The notes beneath the pieces were generated by a model. The model searched no databases, was not told the origin of the DNA, and was given only the letters and a program-made list of their open reading frames with translations. DNA of 64,000 nt from Candidatus Pedobacter colombiensis. Lineage in GTDB: Bacteria; Bacteroidota; Bacteroidia; Sphingobacteriales; Sphingobacteriaceae. The position numbers and the translations under genes were made by a program. Positions within the stretch are counted from its first letter, which is position 1. Each line of letters opens with the position of its first letter. The stretch covers positions 372,001 to 436,000 of the forward strand of contig CP119313.1 of NCBI GenBank assembly GCA_029202485.1. The letters are read 5' to 3'. Positions 41,394 to 49,991 of this stretch are shown piece by piece.

Positions 41394-43046
41394 ATGAAAA
41401 AACTGTTAACCATTTTTCTCTTATCACTAGCACTTCCTGGCTTTGCTCAAATTAAGTTCACTAACCCCATCTTATCTGGATTTTATCCCGATCCAAGTGT
41501 AACCAAGGTTGGAACTGATTATTACCTCGTGAATTCTACGTTCTCTTATTTCCCGGGCATACCTGTGTTTCATAGTAAGGATCTGAAAAACTGGAAACAG
41601 ATTGGTAATGTGATAGATCGGCCAAGTCAGATGAACTTTATGGGGGATGGGGTGTCAAGAGGTCTGTTTGCCCCATCTATCAATTACCATAAAGGAACTT
41701 ATTATGTTACCTGTACTTTAATTGATAGAAAGGGGAATTTTGTCGTAACTGCTAAAAGTCCCGCAGGCCCTTGGAGTGATCCGGTCTGGTTACCGGAAGT
41801 TAGGGGGATAGATCCCTCTTTATTTTTTGATACTGATAAAAGTTATATTGTTTACAATAGTGATGCGCCAGATCGTAAACCTCTATATGATGGGCATAGA
41901 ACCATTAGGGTTTACGAGTTTGATCCAGTTAAGTTAAAGGTGACAGGAGAAGAAAAGTTACTGGTAAATGGGGGAGTAGATATTAGTAAAAAACCGGTGT
42001 GGATAGAAGGGCCACATATTTTTAAGCATGGCGATTGGTATTACTTATGTGCTGCCGAAGGTGGGACATCCATAAACCACTCACAAGTGATTTTAAGGAG
42101 TAAATCAGCCACAGGACCTTTTATTCCTTATGATAAAAACCCTATCCTTACCCAACGTGACCTGGATCCTGGGCGAAAAGATCCGATTGCTTCTGCGGGC
42201 CATGCTGAGCTGATCGAAGGGCCTGATGGCAAAACCTATGCGGTATTTCTAGCGGTTAGGCCCTATGAAGGTGATTATTATAATACAGGAAGAGAAACTT
42301 TTATTGCTCCGGTAAAATGGACAGATGGATGGCCTGTAATCAGCCCTGATTTTAAAGAAATTCAATATCATTATACTGAGGGTTTTAAAGAGGTGAAACA
42401 AGAAAATACACGTCCGCAAAGTGGAAATTTCAGTTATAAGGTTTCTTTTGAAAAGACCTTAGATCCAGCTTTATTGTTTCTCAGAACAATGGATAAAAGT
42501 TGGTTTAGTTTAAGTAAGTCGAAAGGGTTGACTATGAATTTATTACCCGAAACTTGTATGGGGACGGGCAATCCCGCATTTATAGGAAAACGACAGCAGC
42601 ACCAGGACTGTAACGCAATTACGGAAATGAGTTTTTCGGCAAAAAATGAAAATGAAAAAGCCGGAATGCTGATTTATCAAAGTGAGTACAACTTTTATTA
42701 CTTATGTAAATCCATTTCTAAGGGTAAACCTGTGGTTCAGCTGTTCAGTGGTAATCGTCAGCTAAAGGATATGGAGCTGATTACAGAAGAGCCAATTGCA
42801 GGGACCCAAGTCTGGTTTCGCATTAGCGCAGATGGTGCGAAATATAATTTTGATTATGCAACAAAATCTGGACAGTGGAAAGTTCTGAAATCGGGGTTAG
42901 ATGGGAAGTACTTAAGTACAAAGGAAGCCGGTGGATTTGTGGGGGCATTGTTTGCACTTTATGCAACTTCTTCTGGTAAGCCTACAACAAATAAAGCTTC
43001 CTATTCTTATTTGGGGTATAATGGTCATGACTCAGTATATCAGTAG
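41394..43046 (+). CDS. Glycoside hydrolase family 43 (beta-xylosidase type)
   Basis: 550 aa, exported (MKKLLTIFLLSLALPGFAQ). Five-bladed propeller with the three GH43 acids: base D33 (GFYPDPSV), pKa-tuning D140 (GIDPSLFFD) and acid E205 (WIEGPHIF). A second domain (about 340-550) is a concanavalin-like beta-sandwich, as in GH43 xylosidases and arabinofuranosidases. Divergent from the esterase gene, upstream of xylB, operator 147 nt upstream. Releases xylose or arabinose from xylan fragments; which one is not settled. Confidence 0.9.
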   Translation: MKKLLTIFLLSLALPGFAQIKFTNPILSGFYPDPSVTKVGTDYYLVNSTFSYFPGIPVFHSKDLKNWKQIGNVIDRPSQMNFMGDGVSRGLFAPSINYHKGTYYVTCTLIDRKGNFVVTAKSPAGPWSDPVWLPEVRGIDPSLFFDTDKSYIVYNSDAPDRKPLYDGHRTIRVYEFDPVKLKVTGEEKLLVNGGVDISKKPVWIEGPHIFKHGDWYYLCAAEGGTSINHSQVILRSKSATGPFIPYDKNPILTQRDLDPGRKDPIASAGHAELIEGPDGKTYAVFLAVRPYEGDYYNTGRETFIAPVKWTDGWPVISPDFKEIQYHYTEGFKEVKQENTRPQSGNFSYKVSFEKTLDPALLFLRTMDKSWFSLSKSKGLTMNLLPETCMGTGNPAFIGKRQQHQDCNAITEMSFSAKNENEKAGMLIYQSEYNFYYLCKSISKGKPVVQLFSGNRQLKDMELITEEPIAGTQVWFRISADGAKYNFDYATKSGQWKVLKSGLDGKYLSTKEAGGFVGALFALYATSSGKPTTNKASYSYLGYNGHDSVYQ

Positions 43047-43157
43047 ATTGTGTTTGTTTTGTGAGGGTTTTAACTATTTGATTTTGGTTGGTATGAAAAA
43101 ATAAGTTCAAATTCTATGCAAAAAAATATGGGATTTATGAATTTAAAATTACCTTTA

Positions 43158-43171
43158 TGCAAACGGTTGCA
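43158..43171. promoter_or_regulatory. LacI-type operator upstream of xylB
   Basis: TGCAAACGGTTGCA, near-palindromic copy of the operator at 41232-41245, 26 nt before the xylB start. A possible -7-like TACCTTTA (43151-43158) abuts it. Binding here would block initiation. Confidence 0.65.
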
Positions 43172-43197
43172 CAATTGAATATTTAATTAATGATAAT

Positions 43198-44673
43198 ATG
43201 TATTTACTAGGCCTCGATATAGGCACATCTTCTATAAAAGTTTCAGTTGTTGATGTGGATACACAGAAGCGGGTTGCTACAACACAGTATCCGGAAGAGG
43301 AAGCGGAGATCAAATCCCTTAAATCTGGATGGGCCGAGCAATCTCCGGTTGACTGGTGGCAAAATGCTGTTCATGCCATTCTACAGGTAAATGCAACTGG
43401 AAGTTTTAATCCTAAGGATATTAAAGCTATAGGTATTGCTTATCAGATGCACGGATTGGTTATTGTCGATAAAGATCAAAACGTTTTGCGTGACAGTATC
43501 ATTTGGTGTGATAGTAGGGCGGTGGAGTTGGGAGCACAAGCCTTTGATGCCATAGGACATGATCAATGTTTAGAAGATATGTTAAATTCTCCGGGTAATT
43601 TTACCGCTTCCAAACTGGCTTGGGTAAAGAACAATGAACCTGAGATTTATAATCAGATCGACAAAGCAATGCTTCCTGGAGATTTCGTCGCTATGAAATT
43701 CACGGGAAAGATCAGTACTAGTATTCCGGCACTATCTGAGGGGATATTTTGGAATTTCAGAGCGGATGAATTGTCAAAAGAAGTCATGGACTATTATGGG
43801 ATTGATCAAAAACTAATTCCTGATGTAAAACCACTCTTCTCCGTACACGGATCTCTCAAAGCTGACGTGGCAGCATTACTGGGGTTGCAGCAGGGGATAC
43901 CAGTTTCCTATAAGTCTGGTGATCAGCCTAACAATGCTTTATCCTTAAATGTCCTTAAGCCGGGTGAAGTTGCAGCTACAGCAGGAACATCAGGGGTAAT
44001 TTATGGGGTAAGCAATGAGCTGACTTATGATCCACAGTCAAGAGTAAACACTTTTGCCCATGTTACTTATGCTAAGGGACAAAAGCATACTGGCGTATTG
44101 TTGTGTATCAATGGCACAGGAAGTATGTACAGATGGGCAAAGCACAATTTTGCACCGCATTTGTCTTATGCGGCACTTAATGATCTTGCAGCTACTGCAC
44201 CCATTGGGAGCAAAGGCTTGAAAGTATTGCCTTTTGGCAATGGTACTGAGCGGATGCTAAATAATAAATACACAGGTGCACAATTATTAGGCATTGATCT
44301 CAATTTACATAAACAAGCCGAAATTTTCAGGGCAGTACAGGAGGGTATCGCATTTGCGTTTCGCTATGGTCTTGATATTATGCGCGAAAATGGAATGCAG
44401 CCAAAAGTGATCAGAGCTGGATTGGCTAATTTATTTTTAAGTGATGTATTTGCCCAGACGTTTGTAGACGTAACTGGTGTTCCTGTAGAGCTGTATGAAA
44501 ATGACGGTAGCGTGGGTGCAGCACTTGGAGCAGGGATTGGAGCGGGAATTTTTGCAACACCCGAAGAAGCATTTACGCAGCATGAGTTGATCAGGTATTT
44601 GGAACCTAAAAATTCTGAAGCTTATGAACCCATATATACTGAATGGAAAAATCTTTTAAACAAAGCATTATAA
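43198..44673 (+). CDS. xylB: Xylulokinase
   Basis: 491-aa FGGY kinase that phosphorylates D-xylulose to xylulose 5-phosphate in the cytosol. N-terminal ATP-fold loop LGLDIGTSSIKVSVVD; substrate region YQMHGLVIVDKDQNVL; second-half ATP site GEVAATAGTSGVIYGVS. C-terminal part ENDGSVGAALGAGIGAG. Assigned to xylulose rather than another pentulose because xylose isomerase follows after 24 nt. With xylA and the symporter it forms the xylose catabolic operon. Confidence 0.94.
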   Translation: MYLLGLDIGTSSIKVSVVDVDTQKRVATTQYPEEEAEIKSLKSGWAEQSPVDWWQNAVHAILQVNATGSFNPKDIKAIGIAYQMHGLVIVDKDQNVLRDSIIWCDSRAVELGAQAFDAIGHDQCLEDMLNSPGNFTASKLAWVKNNEPEIYNQIDKAMLPGDFVAMKFTGKISTSIPALSEGIFWNFRADELSKEVMDYYGIDQKLIPDVKPLFSVHGSLKADVAALLGLQQGIPVSYKSGDQPNNALSLNVLKPGEVAATAGTSGVIYGVSNELTYDPQSRVNTFAHVTYAKGQKHTGVLLCINGTGSMYRWAKHNFAPHLSYAALNDLAATAPIGSKGLKVLPFGNGTERMLNNKYTGAQLLGIDLNLHKQAEIFRAVQEGIAFAFRYGLDIMRENGMQPKVIRAGLANLFLSDVFAQTFVDVTGVPVELYENDGSVGAALGAGIGAGIFATPEEAFTQHELIRYLEPKNSEAYEPIYTEWKNLLNKAL

Positions 44674-44697
44674 CGTAGAATTAAAAAATATATCAAC

Positions 44698-46029
44698 ATG
44701 ACAAAAGTAGTAACAGGAGCAAAGGAATTTTTTAAGGGAATTGATCAGGTACAATTTGAAGGTCTGAATAGTGACAATCCATTGGCTTTTAGGTGGTACG
44801 ATGCAAATAAAGTTGTAGCAGGAAAAACGATGAGCGAACATTTTAAATTTGCTTGTTCGTATTGGCATTCATTTAATGGAAATGGTGCTGATCCTTTTGG
44901 TGGTGCTACACATATTTTTCCATGGGATGAAAAGAAAGATGCAGTAGAAAGAGCAAAAGATAAAATGGATGCTGCCTTTGAATTTATCACTAAAATGCAA
45001 TTGCCTTATTACTGTTTTCATGATGTGGATGTGGTAGATTACGGCGATGATATTGTTGAAAACGAGCGTAGATTACAAACATTGGTAGAATATGCAAAGC
45101 AAAAACAAGCGAGCAGCGGGGTAAAATTACTTTGGGGAACTGCCAATTTATTTAGTCACAAGCGTTATATGAACGGAGCATCAACCAATCCGGATTTTCA
45201 TGTGCTTGCACACGGTGCCGCCCAGGTTAAAGCAGCTTTAGATGCAACAATTGCATTGGGTGGAGAGAATTATGTTTTTTGGGGTGGAAGAGAAGGCTAT
45301 ATGAGCTTATTGAATACCAACATGAAGCGTGAGCAAGAGCATTTAGCCAAATTCTTGCATACCGCTAAAGACTATGCCCGTAAACAAGGCTTTAAGGGAA
45401 CGTTCTTTATTGAGCCAAAACCATGTGAGCCGTCAAAACATCAATACGATTACGATGCGGCCACAGTAAGAGGTTTCTTGCAGAAGTATGATTTGCTCGC
45501 TGATTTTAAACTCAATTTGGAGGTAAATCATGCCACATTAGCAGGACATACTTTTCAACATGAATTGCAGGTTGCCGTAGATAATGGTTTACTGGGTTCA
45601 ATTGATGCAAACAGAGGAGATTATCAAAATGGTTGGGATACAGACCAGTTTCCTAATGACATCAATGAATTAACTGAAGCGATGCTGATCATTTTAGAAG
45701 GTGGCGGTTTAAAAGGAGGAGGTGTAAACTTTGATGCCAAGATCCGTCGCAATTCAACTGATCCTGCAGATCTTTTCTATGCACATGTTGGTGGTATGGA
45801 TATTTTTGCACGTGCGCTCGTAACTGCTGATGCTATCCTTCAAAAATCTGATTATAAAAAAATAAGAACTGATAGATATGCTTCTTTTGACAGCGGTAAA
45901 GGTGCTGAATTTGAGCAAGGGAGGTTAAATCTGGAAGATTTAAGGAATTATGCTGTGCAACACGGTGAGCCAGAAGTCCGTAGTGGAAAACAAGAATACC
46001 TGGAAAATTTAATCAATCGCTATATTTAG
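44698..46029 (+). CDS. xylA: Xylose isomerase
   Basis: 443 aa, converts D-xylose to D-xylulose, metal-dependent TIM barrel of the long (class II) type. Catalytic H108 and D111 in YYCFHDVDVVD; metal ligands in IEPKPCEPSKHQYDYD, NLEVNHATLAGHTF and GSIDANRGDYQNGWDTDQFP. The Trp and aromatic pocket residues are present. 24 nt after xylB, 51 nt before the symporter. Confidence 0.97.
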   Translation: MTKVVTGAKEFFKGIDQVQFEGLNSDNPLAFRWYDANKVVAGKTMSEHFKFACSYWHSFNGNGADPFGGATHIFPWDEKKDAVERAKDKMDAAFEFITKMQLPYYCFHDVDVVDYGDDIVENERRLQTLVEYAKQKQASSGVKLLWGTANLFSHKRYMNGASTNPDFHVLAHGAAQVKAALDATIALGGENYVFWGGREGYMSLLNTNMKREQEHLAKFLHTAKDYARKQGFKGTFFIEPKPCEPSKHQYDYDAATVRGFLQKYDLLADFKLNLEVNHATLAGHTFQHELQVAVDNGLLGSIDANRGDYQNGWDTDQFPNDINELTEAMLIILEGGGLKGGGVNFDAKIRRNSTDPADLFYAHVGGMDIFARALVTADAILQKSDYKKIRTDRYASFDSGKGAEFEQGRLNLEDLRNYAVQHGEPEVRSGKQEYLENLINRYI

Positions 46030-46080
46030 TTATATTAAGCAAATTTTAAATGAATCACTAAACCTAACTAGACCAAATTG

Positions 46081-47757
46081 ATGAAAACCAACGTGCTGGA
46101 TACGAAAGATTATATCGTATTCTTTATTTACTTCGTAATTGTAGCGACCTATGGGATCTACATTTACAACAAGAAAAAATCTGCAGCCAGTGGATCTAAG
46201 GATTATTTTCTTGCTGAAGGCTCCCTTACCTGGTGGGCTATTGGAGCTTCTTTAATAGCCTCAAACATTTCGGCTGAACAATTTATCGGCATGAGTGGTT
46301 CGGGCTTTAAAATGGGGCTTGCAATTGCTACCTATGAATGGATGGCTGCGGCAACACTTATTGTGGTGGCCGTTTTCTTTATTCCGGTATATCTGAAAAA
46401 CAAAATCTCTACCATGCCTCAGTTCCTCCATCAAAGGTATAATGGGACTGTGGCTATGATTATGGCTGTTTTCTGGTTGCTGTTATATGTGGTTGTTAAT
46501 CTAACTTCCATCCTTTATTTGGGTGCACTGGCTGTAAGCAGTATTTCGGGCTTTAATCTTGATCTCTGTATGTATGCGATCGCTGCATTTGCCATCATTA
46601 TTACATTGGGCGGAATGAAGGTTATTGGCTATACTGACGTAATTCAGGTCTTCTTTTTAATCCTCGGTGGACTTGCTACGACCTATCTTGCGCTTAGCTT
46701 AGTATCGGATCATTATGGAACAGCAGGGATTTTTAACGGTTATAAGTTAATGACCAGTAAGGCTTCTGAGCATTTTCACATGATCTTGAAACCAGATAAT
46801 GAAAATTATATTGACTTGCCTGGACTTAGTGTACTTATAGGAGGAATGTGGATTGTGAACTTGAATTACTGGGGCTGTAACCAATATATCACTCAGCGTG
46901 CTTTGGGTGCTGATCTGAAAACAGCTCGTGGAGGTATCCTGTTCGCCGCGTTTTTAAAGCTTTTGATGCCTATTATTGTGGTATTGCCGGGTATTGCAGC
47001 TTACGTTTTATACAAAGATGGAGCTTTTCAAACCGAAATGCTTCAAGATGGCTCTGTAAACCCTGATCGTGCTTATCCAGTATTACTTAATCTTTTACCT
47101 GCCGGATTAAAAGGGCTTTCTTTTGCTGCGCTTACTGCTGCGGTAGTGGCTTCTTTAGCTGGAAAGGCAAACAGTATTGCAACTATATTTACATTGGATA
47201 TTTATAAAAAAGTGATTAAACCCGAAGCTACAGAAGGTAACTTGGTTGTAACAGGTAAAGTTGCGATTATAGCAGCGATGATTTTGGGTGTATTGATTGC
47301 TCCGCATTTAGGAATTGATAAAAAAGGAGGCTTCCAGTACATTCAGGAATATACTGGTTTTGTGTCTCCTGGTATTTTTGCCATGTTTATTCTAGGATTC
47401 TTTTGGAAAAAAGCAACATCTAATGCAGCATTATTTGCAACTATTGGTGGTTTTGGACTTTCATTATTGCTTAAATTTTTACCAGGTATGACCGATCTTT
47501 CCTGGTTGTCGCAAGTAGGTTTTGCTGTTAAAGGTTCAACCGGTGTATATGAAATTCCTTTCTTAGATAGAATGGGCTTTGTGTTTTTATTCTGTATTAT
47601 CGGAATGATTATCATTAGTTTGGTGGGCAATAAAGGTGAGGCAGATGCTAAGGGACTTGAAATTGATGCAAAGATGTTCAAAACCACTACCAGCTTTGCT
47701 GTTGGTGCTTTAATTATAGTAGGCATTCTTGTTGCACTTTATAGTGTGTACTGGTAA
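46081..47757 (+). CDS. Sodium/sugar symporter (SSS family), probable xylose uptake
   Basis: 558 aa from the ATG at 46081 (a TTG at 46078 would add one residue). About 14 hydrophobic helices; SSS signature NISAEQFIGMSGSGFKMGL and the later SLAGKANSIATIFTLDIYKK typical of SGLT-like carriers. Immediately after xylA, so a xylose/Na+ symporter is the likely role; the substrate is inferred. A terminator follows. Confidence 0.9.
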   Translation: MKTNVLDTKDYIVFFIYFVIVATYGIYIYNKKKSAASGSKDYFLAEGSLTWWAIGASLIASNISAEQFIGMSGSGFKMGLAIATYEWMAAATLIVVAVFFIPVYLKNKISTMPQFLHQRYNGTVAMIMAVFWLLLYVVVNLTSILYLGALAVSSISGFNLDLCMYAIAAFAIIITLGGMKVIGYTDVIQVFFLILGGLATTYLALSLVSDHYGTAGIFNGYKLMTSKASEHFHMILKPDNENYIDLPGLSVLIGGMWIVNLNYWGCNQYITQRALGADLKTARGGILFAAFLKLLMPIIVVLPGIAAYVLYKDGAFQTEMLQDGSVNPDRAYPVLLNLLPAGLKGLSFAALTAAVVASLAGKANSIATIFTLDIYKKVIKPEATEGNLVVTGKVAIIAAMILGVLIAPHLGIDKKGGFQYIQEYTGFVSPGIFAMFILGFFWKKATSNAALFATIGGFGLSLLLKFLPGMTDLSWLSQVGFAVKGSTGVYEIPFLDRMGFVFLFCIIGMIIISLVGNKGEADAKGLEIDAKMFKTTTSFAVGALIIVGILVALYSVYW

Positions 47758-47766
47758 AAACCTATA

Positions 47767-47807
47767 ACCGTTATCTGGTGTTTGTAGCATCAGGTAACGG
47801 TCTTTTT
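47767..47807 (+). terminator. Terminator of the xylBA-symporter operon
   Basis: ACCGTTATCTGGTG (47767-47780) with CATCAGGTAACGGT (47788-47801), 14 bp including two G-U pairs, 7-nt loop, then T-rich sequence. Confidence 0.85.
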
Positions 47808-47843
47808 ATTATACTTGCACAACTTTTTGCTATCTCATAAATC

Positions 47844-48857
47844 TTGAAGAAAAAAACGACTATATACGATATTGCTAAGGAACTGAACGTTACCGTTTCA
47901 ACGGTGTCCCGGGCACTTAGCGGTTTTCCCGCAATTAGTGAATCAACAAGACAAACTGTAATTGATACAGCGAAAAGACTTAATTATAGTCCTAATAAGC
48001 TTGCTTCTGCCCTTAAATCAGGGAAAACCTATATTGTTGGTGTAATTGTACCAAGTGTTCAGGCACATTTTTTTGCCTCAATTATTCATAGCATAGAAGA
48101 GGGCTTAAAAGACAGCGGCTACAGAATTATTCTTTATCAGTCTAATGAATCTGTTGAAAATGAGATCAAAGGTGTAAAAACACTGTTGGAAGCTCAGGTA
48201 GATGGAATCATGGCGTCAATGTCATTAGAGACGAATGAAGTGTCTCACTTTCAGGAAATTATAAAGCAGAATAAGCCGCTTATTCTTTTCGATAGGATTA
48301 GCACAAAGCTGAAAGTGCCAACTGTTACACTTAACGATTTTCAGGCGGGTTTTTTGGCCGCCCAACATCTTATTGATCAGGGGTATAAGAATATTGCTTT
48401 TGTAACCACCATTCACCAGATCAGAATCTTTAATGATCGTTTGGAAGGTTATAAAGAAGCTATGAAAGTCAATAATTTGACTGTAAATGAAGAACATATC
48501 ATCTTTGGTGGCCTTTCTATAAAGGACGGAAGATATGGCGCTGGTAAACTCTTGCGCGGAAATAATATGCCTGATGCTATTATTGCGGGAGATGACTTTA
48601 CTGCCCTTGGGGTGATTAAAAAGCTGAAAGAAGTTAACCAGGCCCCACCGAAGATAGGGGTAATCGGGTTTGCGAATGAAGCTTTTTCAGCTTACATCAC
48701 GCCGAGTCTATCTACAGTGGATCAACATCCTAATCAGATGGGCCGGGATTGTGCTGAAATGTTTTTACAAATGATCAAGCAGAATAATCCTTATGAAGGT
48801 ATACGTAATGTTATTCTGGAGCCTACAATCGTAGAAAGACAATCAACAGGATTATAA
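47844..48857 (+). CDS. LacI family transcriptional regulator (xylose/xylan locus), TTG start
   Basis: 337 aa. N-terminal helix-turn-helix TIYDIAKELNVTVSTVSRAL with hinge SPNKLASALKSGKT, then a periplasmic-binding-protein-like sensor domain. A TTG at 47844 is the first possible start: an in-frame stop (TAA) lies two codons upstream and the HTH begins at once. Placed after the xylose operon and convergent with the GH43/GH115/GH10 operon. With the second LacI gene it is a candidate reader of the TGCAAnCGnTTGCA operators; the ligand is probably xylose or a xylo-oligosaccharide (inference). Confidence 0.88.
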   Translation: MKKKTTIYDIAKELNVTVSTVSRALSGFPAISESTRQTVIDTAKRLNYSPNKLASALKSGKTYIVGVIVPSVQAHFFASIIHSIEEGLKDSGYRIILYQSNESVENEIKGVKTLLEAQVDGIMASMSLETNEVSHFQEIIKQNKPLILFDRISTKLKVPTVTLNDFQAGFLAAQHLIDQGYKNIAFVTTIHQIRIFNDRLEGYKEAMKVNNLTVNEEHIIFGGLSIKDGRYGAGKLLRGNNMPDAIIAGDDFTALGVIKKLKEVNQAPPKIGVIGFANEAFSAYITPSLSTVDQHPNQMGRDCAEMFLQMIKQNNPYEGIRNVILEPTIVERQSTGL

Positions 48858-48862
48858 ATGTT

Positions 48863-49960
48863 TTATTTCTGCATTGGTTCTATCAATTTGATGGTTCCAT
48901 CAGGATTGTGTGTAAGTTCCGTTACTTTGATATTTCTCAGGTGCGTTTTATTGGACAGTTGCGTGTCATGATAAAATATGTACCATTTGCCCTTTATTTC
49001 AATAATTGAATGATGAGTAGTCCATCCCTGAACCGGATTCATAAACGTTCCCTGGTAGGTAAACGGGCCATAAGGAGTGTTACCAATTGCCGAAGCCAGA
49101 AAATGAGTGTCGCCTGTTGAATAAGTGAAGTAGTATTTGCCATTGTACTTATGCATCCATGCGCCCTCAAAAAATCTTCTGTCATGGTCTTTAGTTAAAA
49201 GTGCTTTACCATCTTTATCCAAAATTACTACATCTTTTACCGGCCCATCAAAGCTCAGCATATCAGCACTCATTTTGGCAACTTTGGCCGTTAGGGCAGG
49301 TTCATTTTCTTTTCCCGAGTCAGTTTTGGAGCCATTCATATCATACTTTCCATTATTCCATCGTTGTAGCTGACCGCCCCAAATTCCACCGTAATACATG
49401 TAAGAATTTCCATCAGTATCCGTAAACACTGCGGGATCTATGCTGTAGCTTCCTTCTATTGGCTTAGGTTCTGCCTTAAATGGTCCTGCTGGATTTTTAG
49501 AGGTAGCCACACCAATTCTAAAGACATCATTTTTATCCTTAACAGGAAAATAAAGGTAATAGGTGCCATTTTTAAAAGCTGCATCCGGGGCCCAAAGTTG
49601 TCGGCCGGCCCATGGAATATCCTTTATACTCAAGGCCACACCGTGGTCAGTGACTTTTCCATTAATGCTATCCATGCTTAGGATGTGGTAATCGCGCATG
49701 TCAAAGTGGTCACCATTGTCATTTTCCGGAGTGCCAGATTCAATGTCATGAGATGGGTAAATGTATATTTTACCATCAAAAATATGCGCAGAAGGGTCGG
49801 CAGTGTAAATCGATGAAATCAGTGGTTCAGAAAGATACTTAGATTTTTTTGTAGTGTCACTGGTTTCGGCTGCTACTGTTTTAGTGTTTTGCCGGCATGC
49901 GCTGGTAGCCAGGATAGCCATCATAAGCGCGAGGGCGGAGTGCTGTTTAAATTTGTTCAT
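48863..49960 (-). CDS. Glycoside hydrolase family 43 lipoprotein
   Basis: 365 aa. N-terminus MNKFKQHSALALMMAILATSAC with a likely lipobox Cys22, so probably a surface or periplasmic lipoprotein. Propeller acids: D55 (TADPSAHIF), D175 (SIDPAVFTD) and E265 (FFEGAWMHK). Single-domain GH43, different subgroup from the 550-aa enzyme; xylosidase, arabinofuranosidase or arabinanase cannot be told apart. Last gene of the LacI-SDR-GH10-GH115-GH43 operon, 31 nt after GH115. Ends 5 bp from the convergent lacI gene. Confidence 0.88.
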   Translation of the reverse strand: MNKFKQHSALALMMAILATSACRQNTKTVAAETSDTTKKSKYLSEPLISSIYTADPSAHIFDGKIYIYPSHDIESGTPENDNGDHFDMRDYHILSMDSINGKVTDHGVALSIKDIPWAGRQLWAPDAAFKNGTYYLYFPVKDKNDVFRIGVATSKNPAGPFKAEPKPIEGSYSIDPAVFTDTDGNSYMYYGGIWGGQLQRWNNGKYDMNGSKTDSGKENEPALTAKVAKMSADMLSFDGPVKDVVILDKDGKALLTKDHDRRFFEGAWMHKYNGKYYFTYSTGDTHFLASAIGNTPYGPFTYQGTFMNPVQGWTTHHSIIEIKGKWYIFYHDTQLSNKTHLRNIKVTELTHNPDGTIKLIEPMQK

Positions 49961-49991
49961 GGTCTATTATTGGTTATAAATGATTGCTAGT

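Noticed and set aside
47343..47726. Minus-strand frame of 127 codons inside the symporter gene
   Set aside because: Lies wholly antisense to a well-recognised SSS symporter, low-complexity composition, no recognisable domain or start context.
47810..47817. TATACTTG as promoter of the lacI gene at 47844
   Set aside because: One mismatch to TAnnTTTG, wrong distance to the only TTTG (25 nt) and overlaps the upstream terminator region; kept only as a remark.
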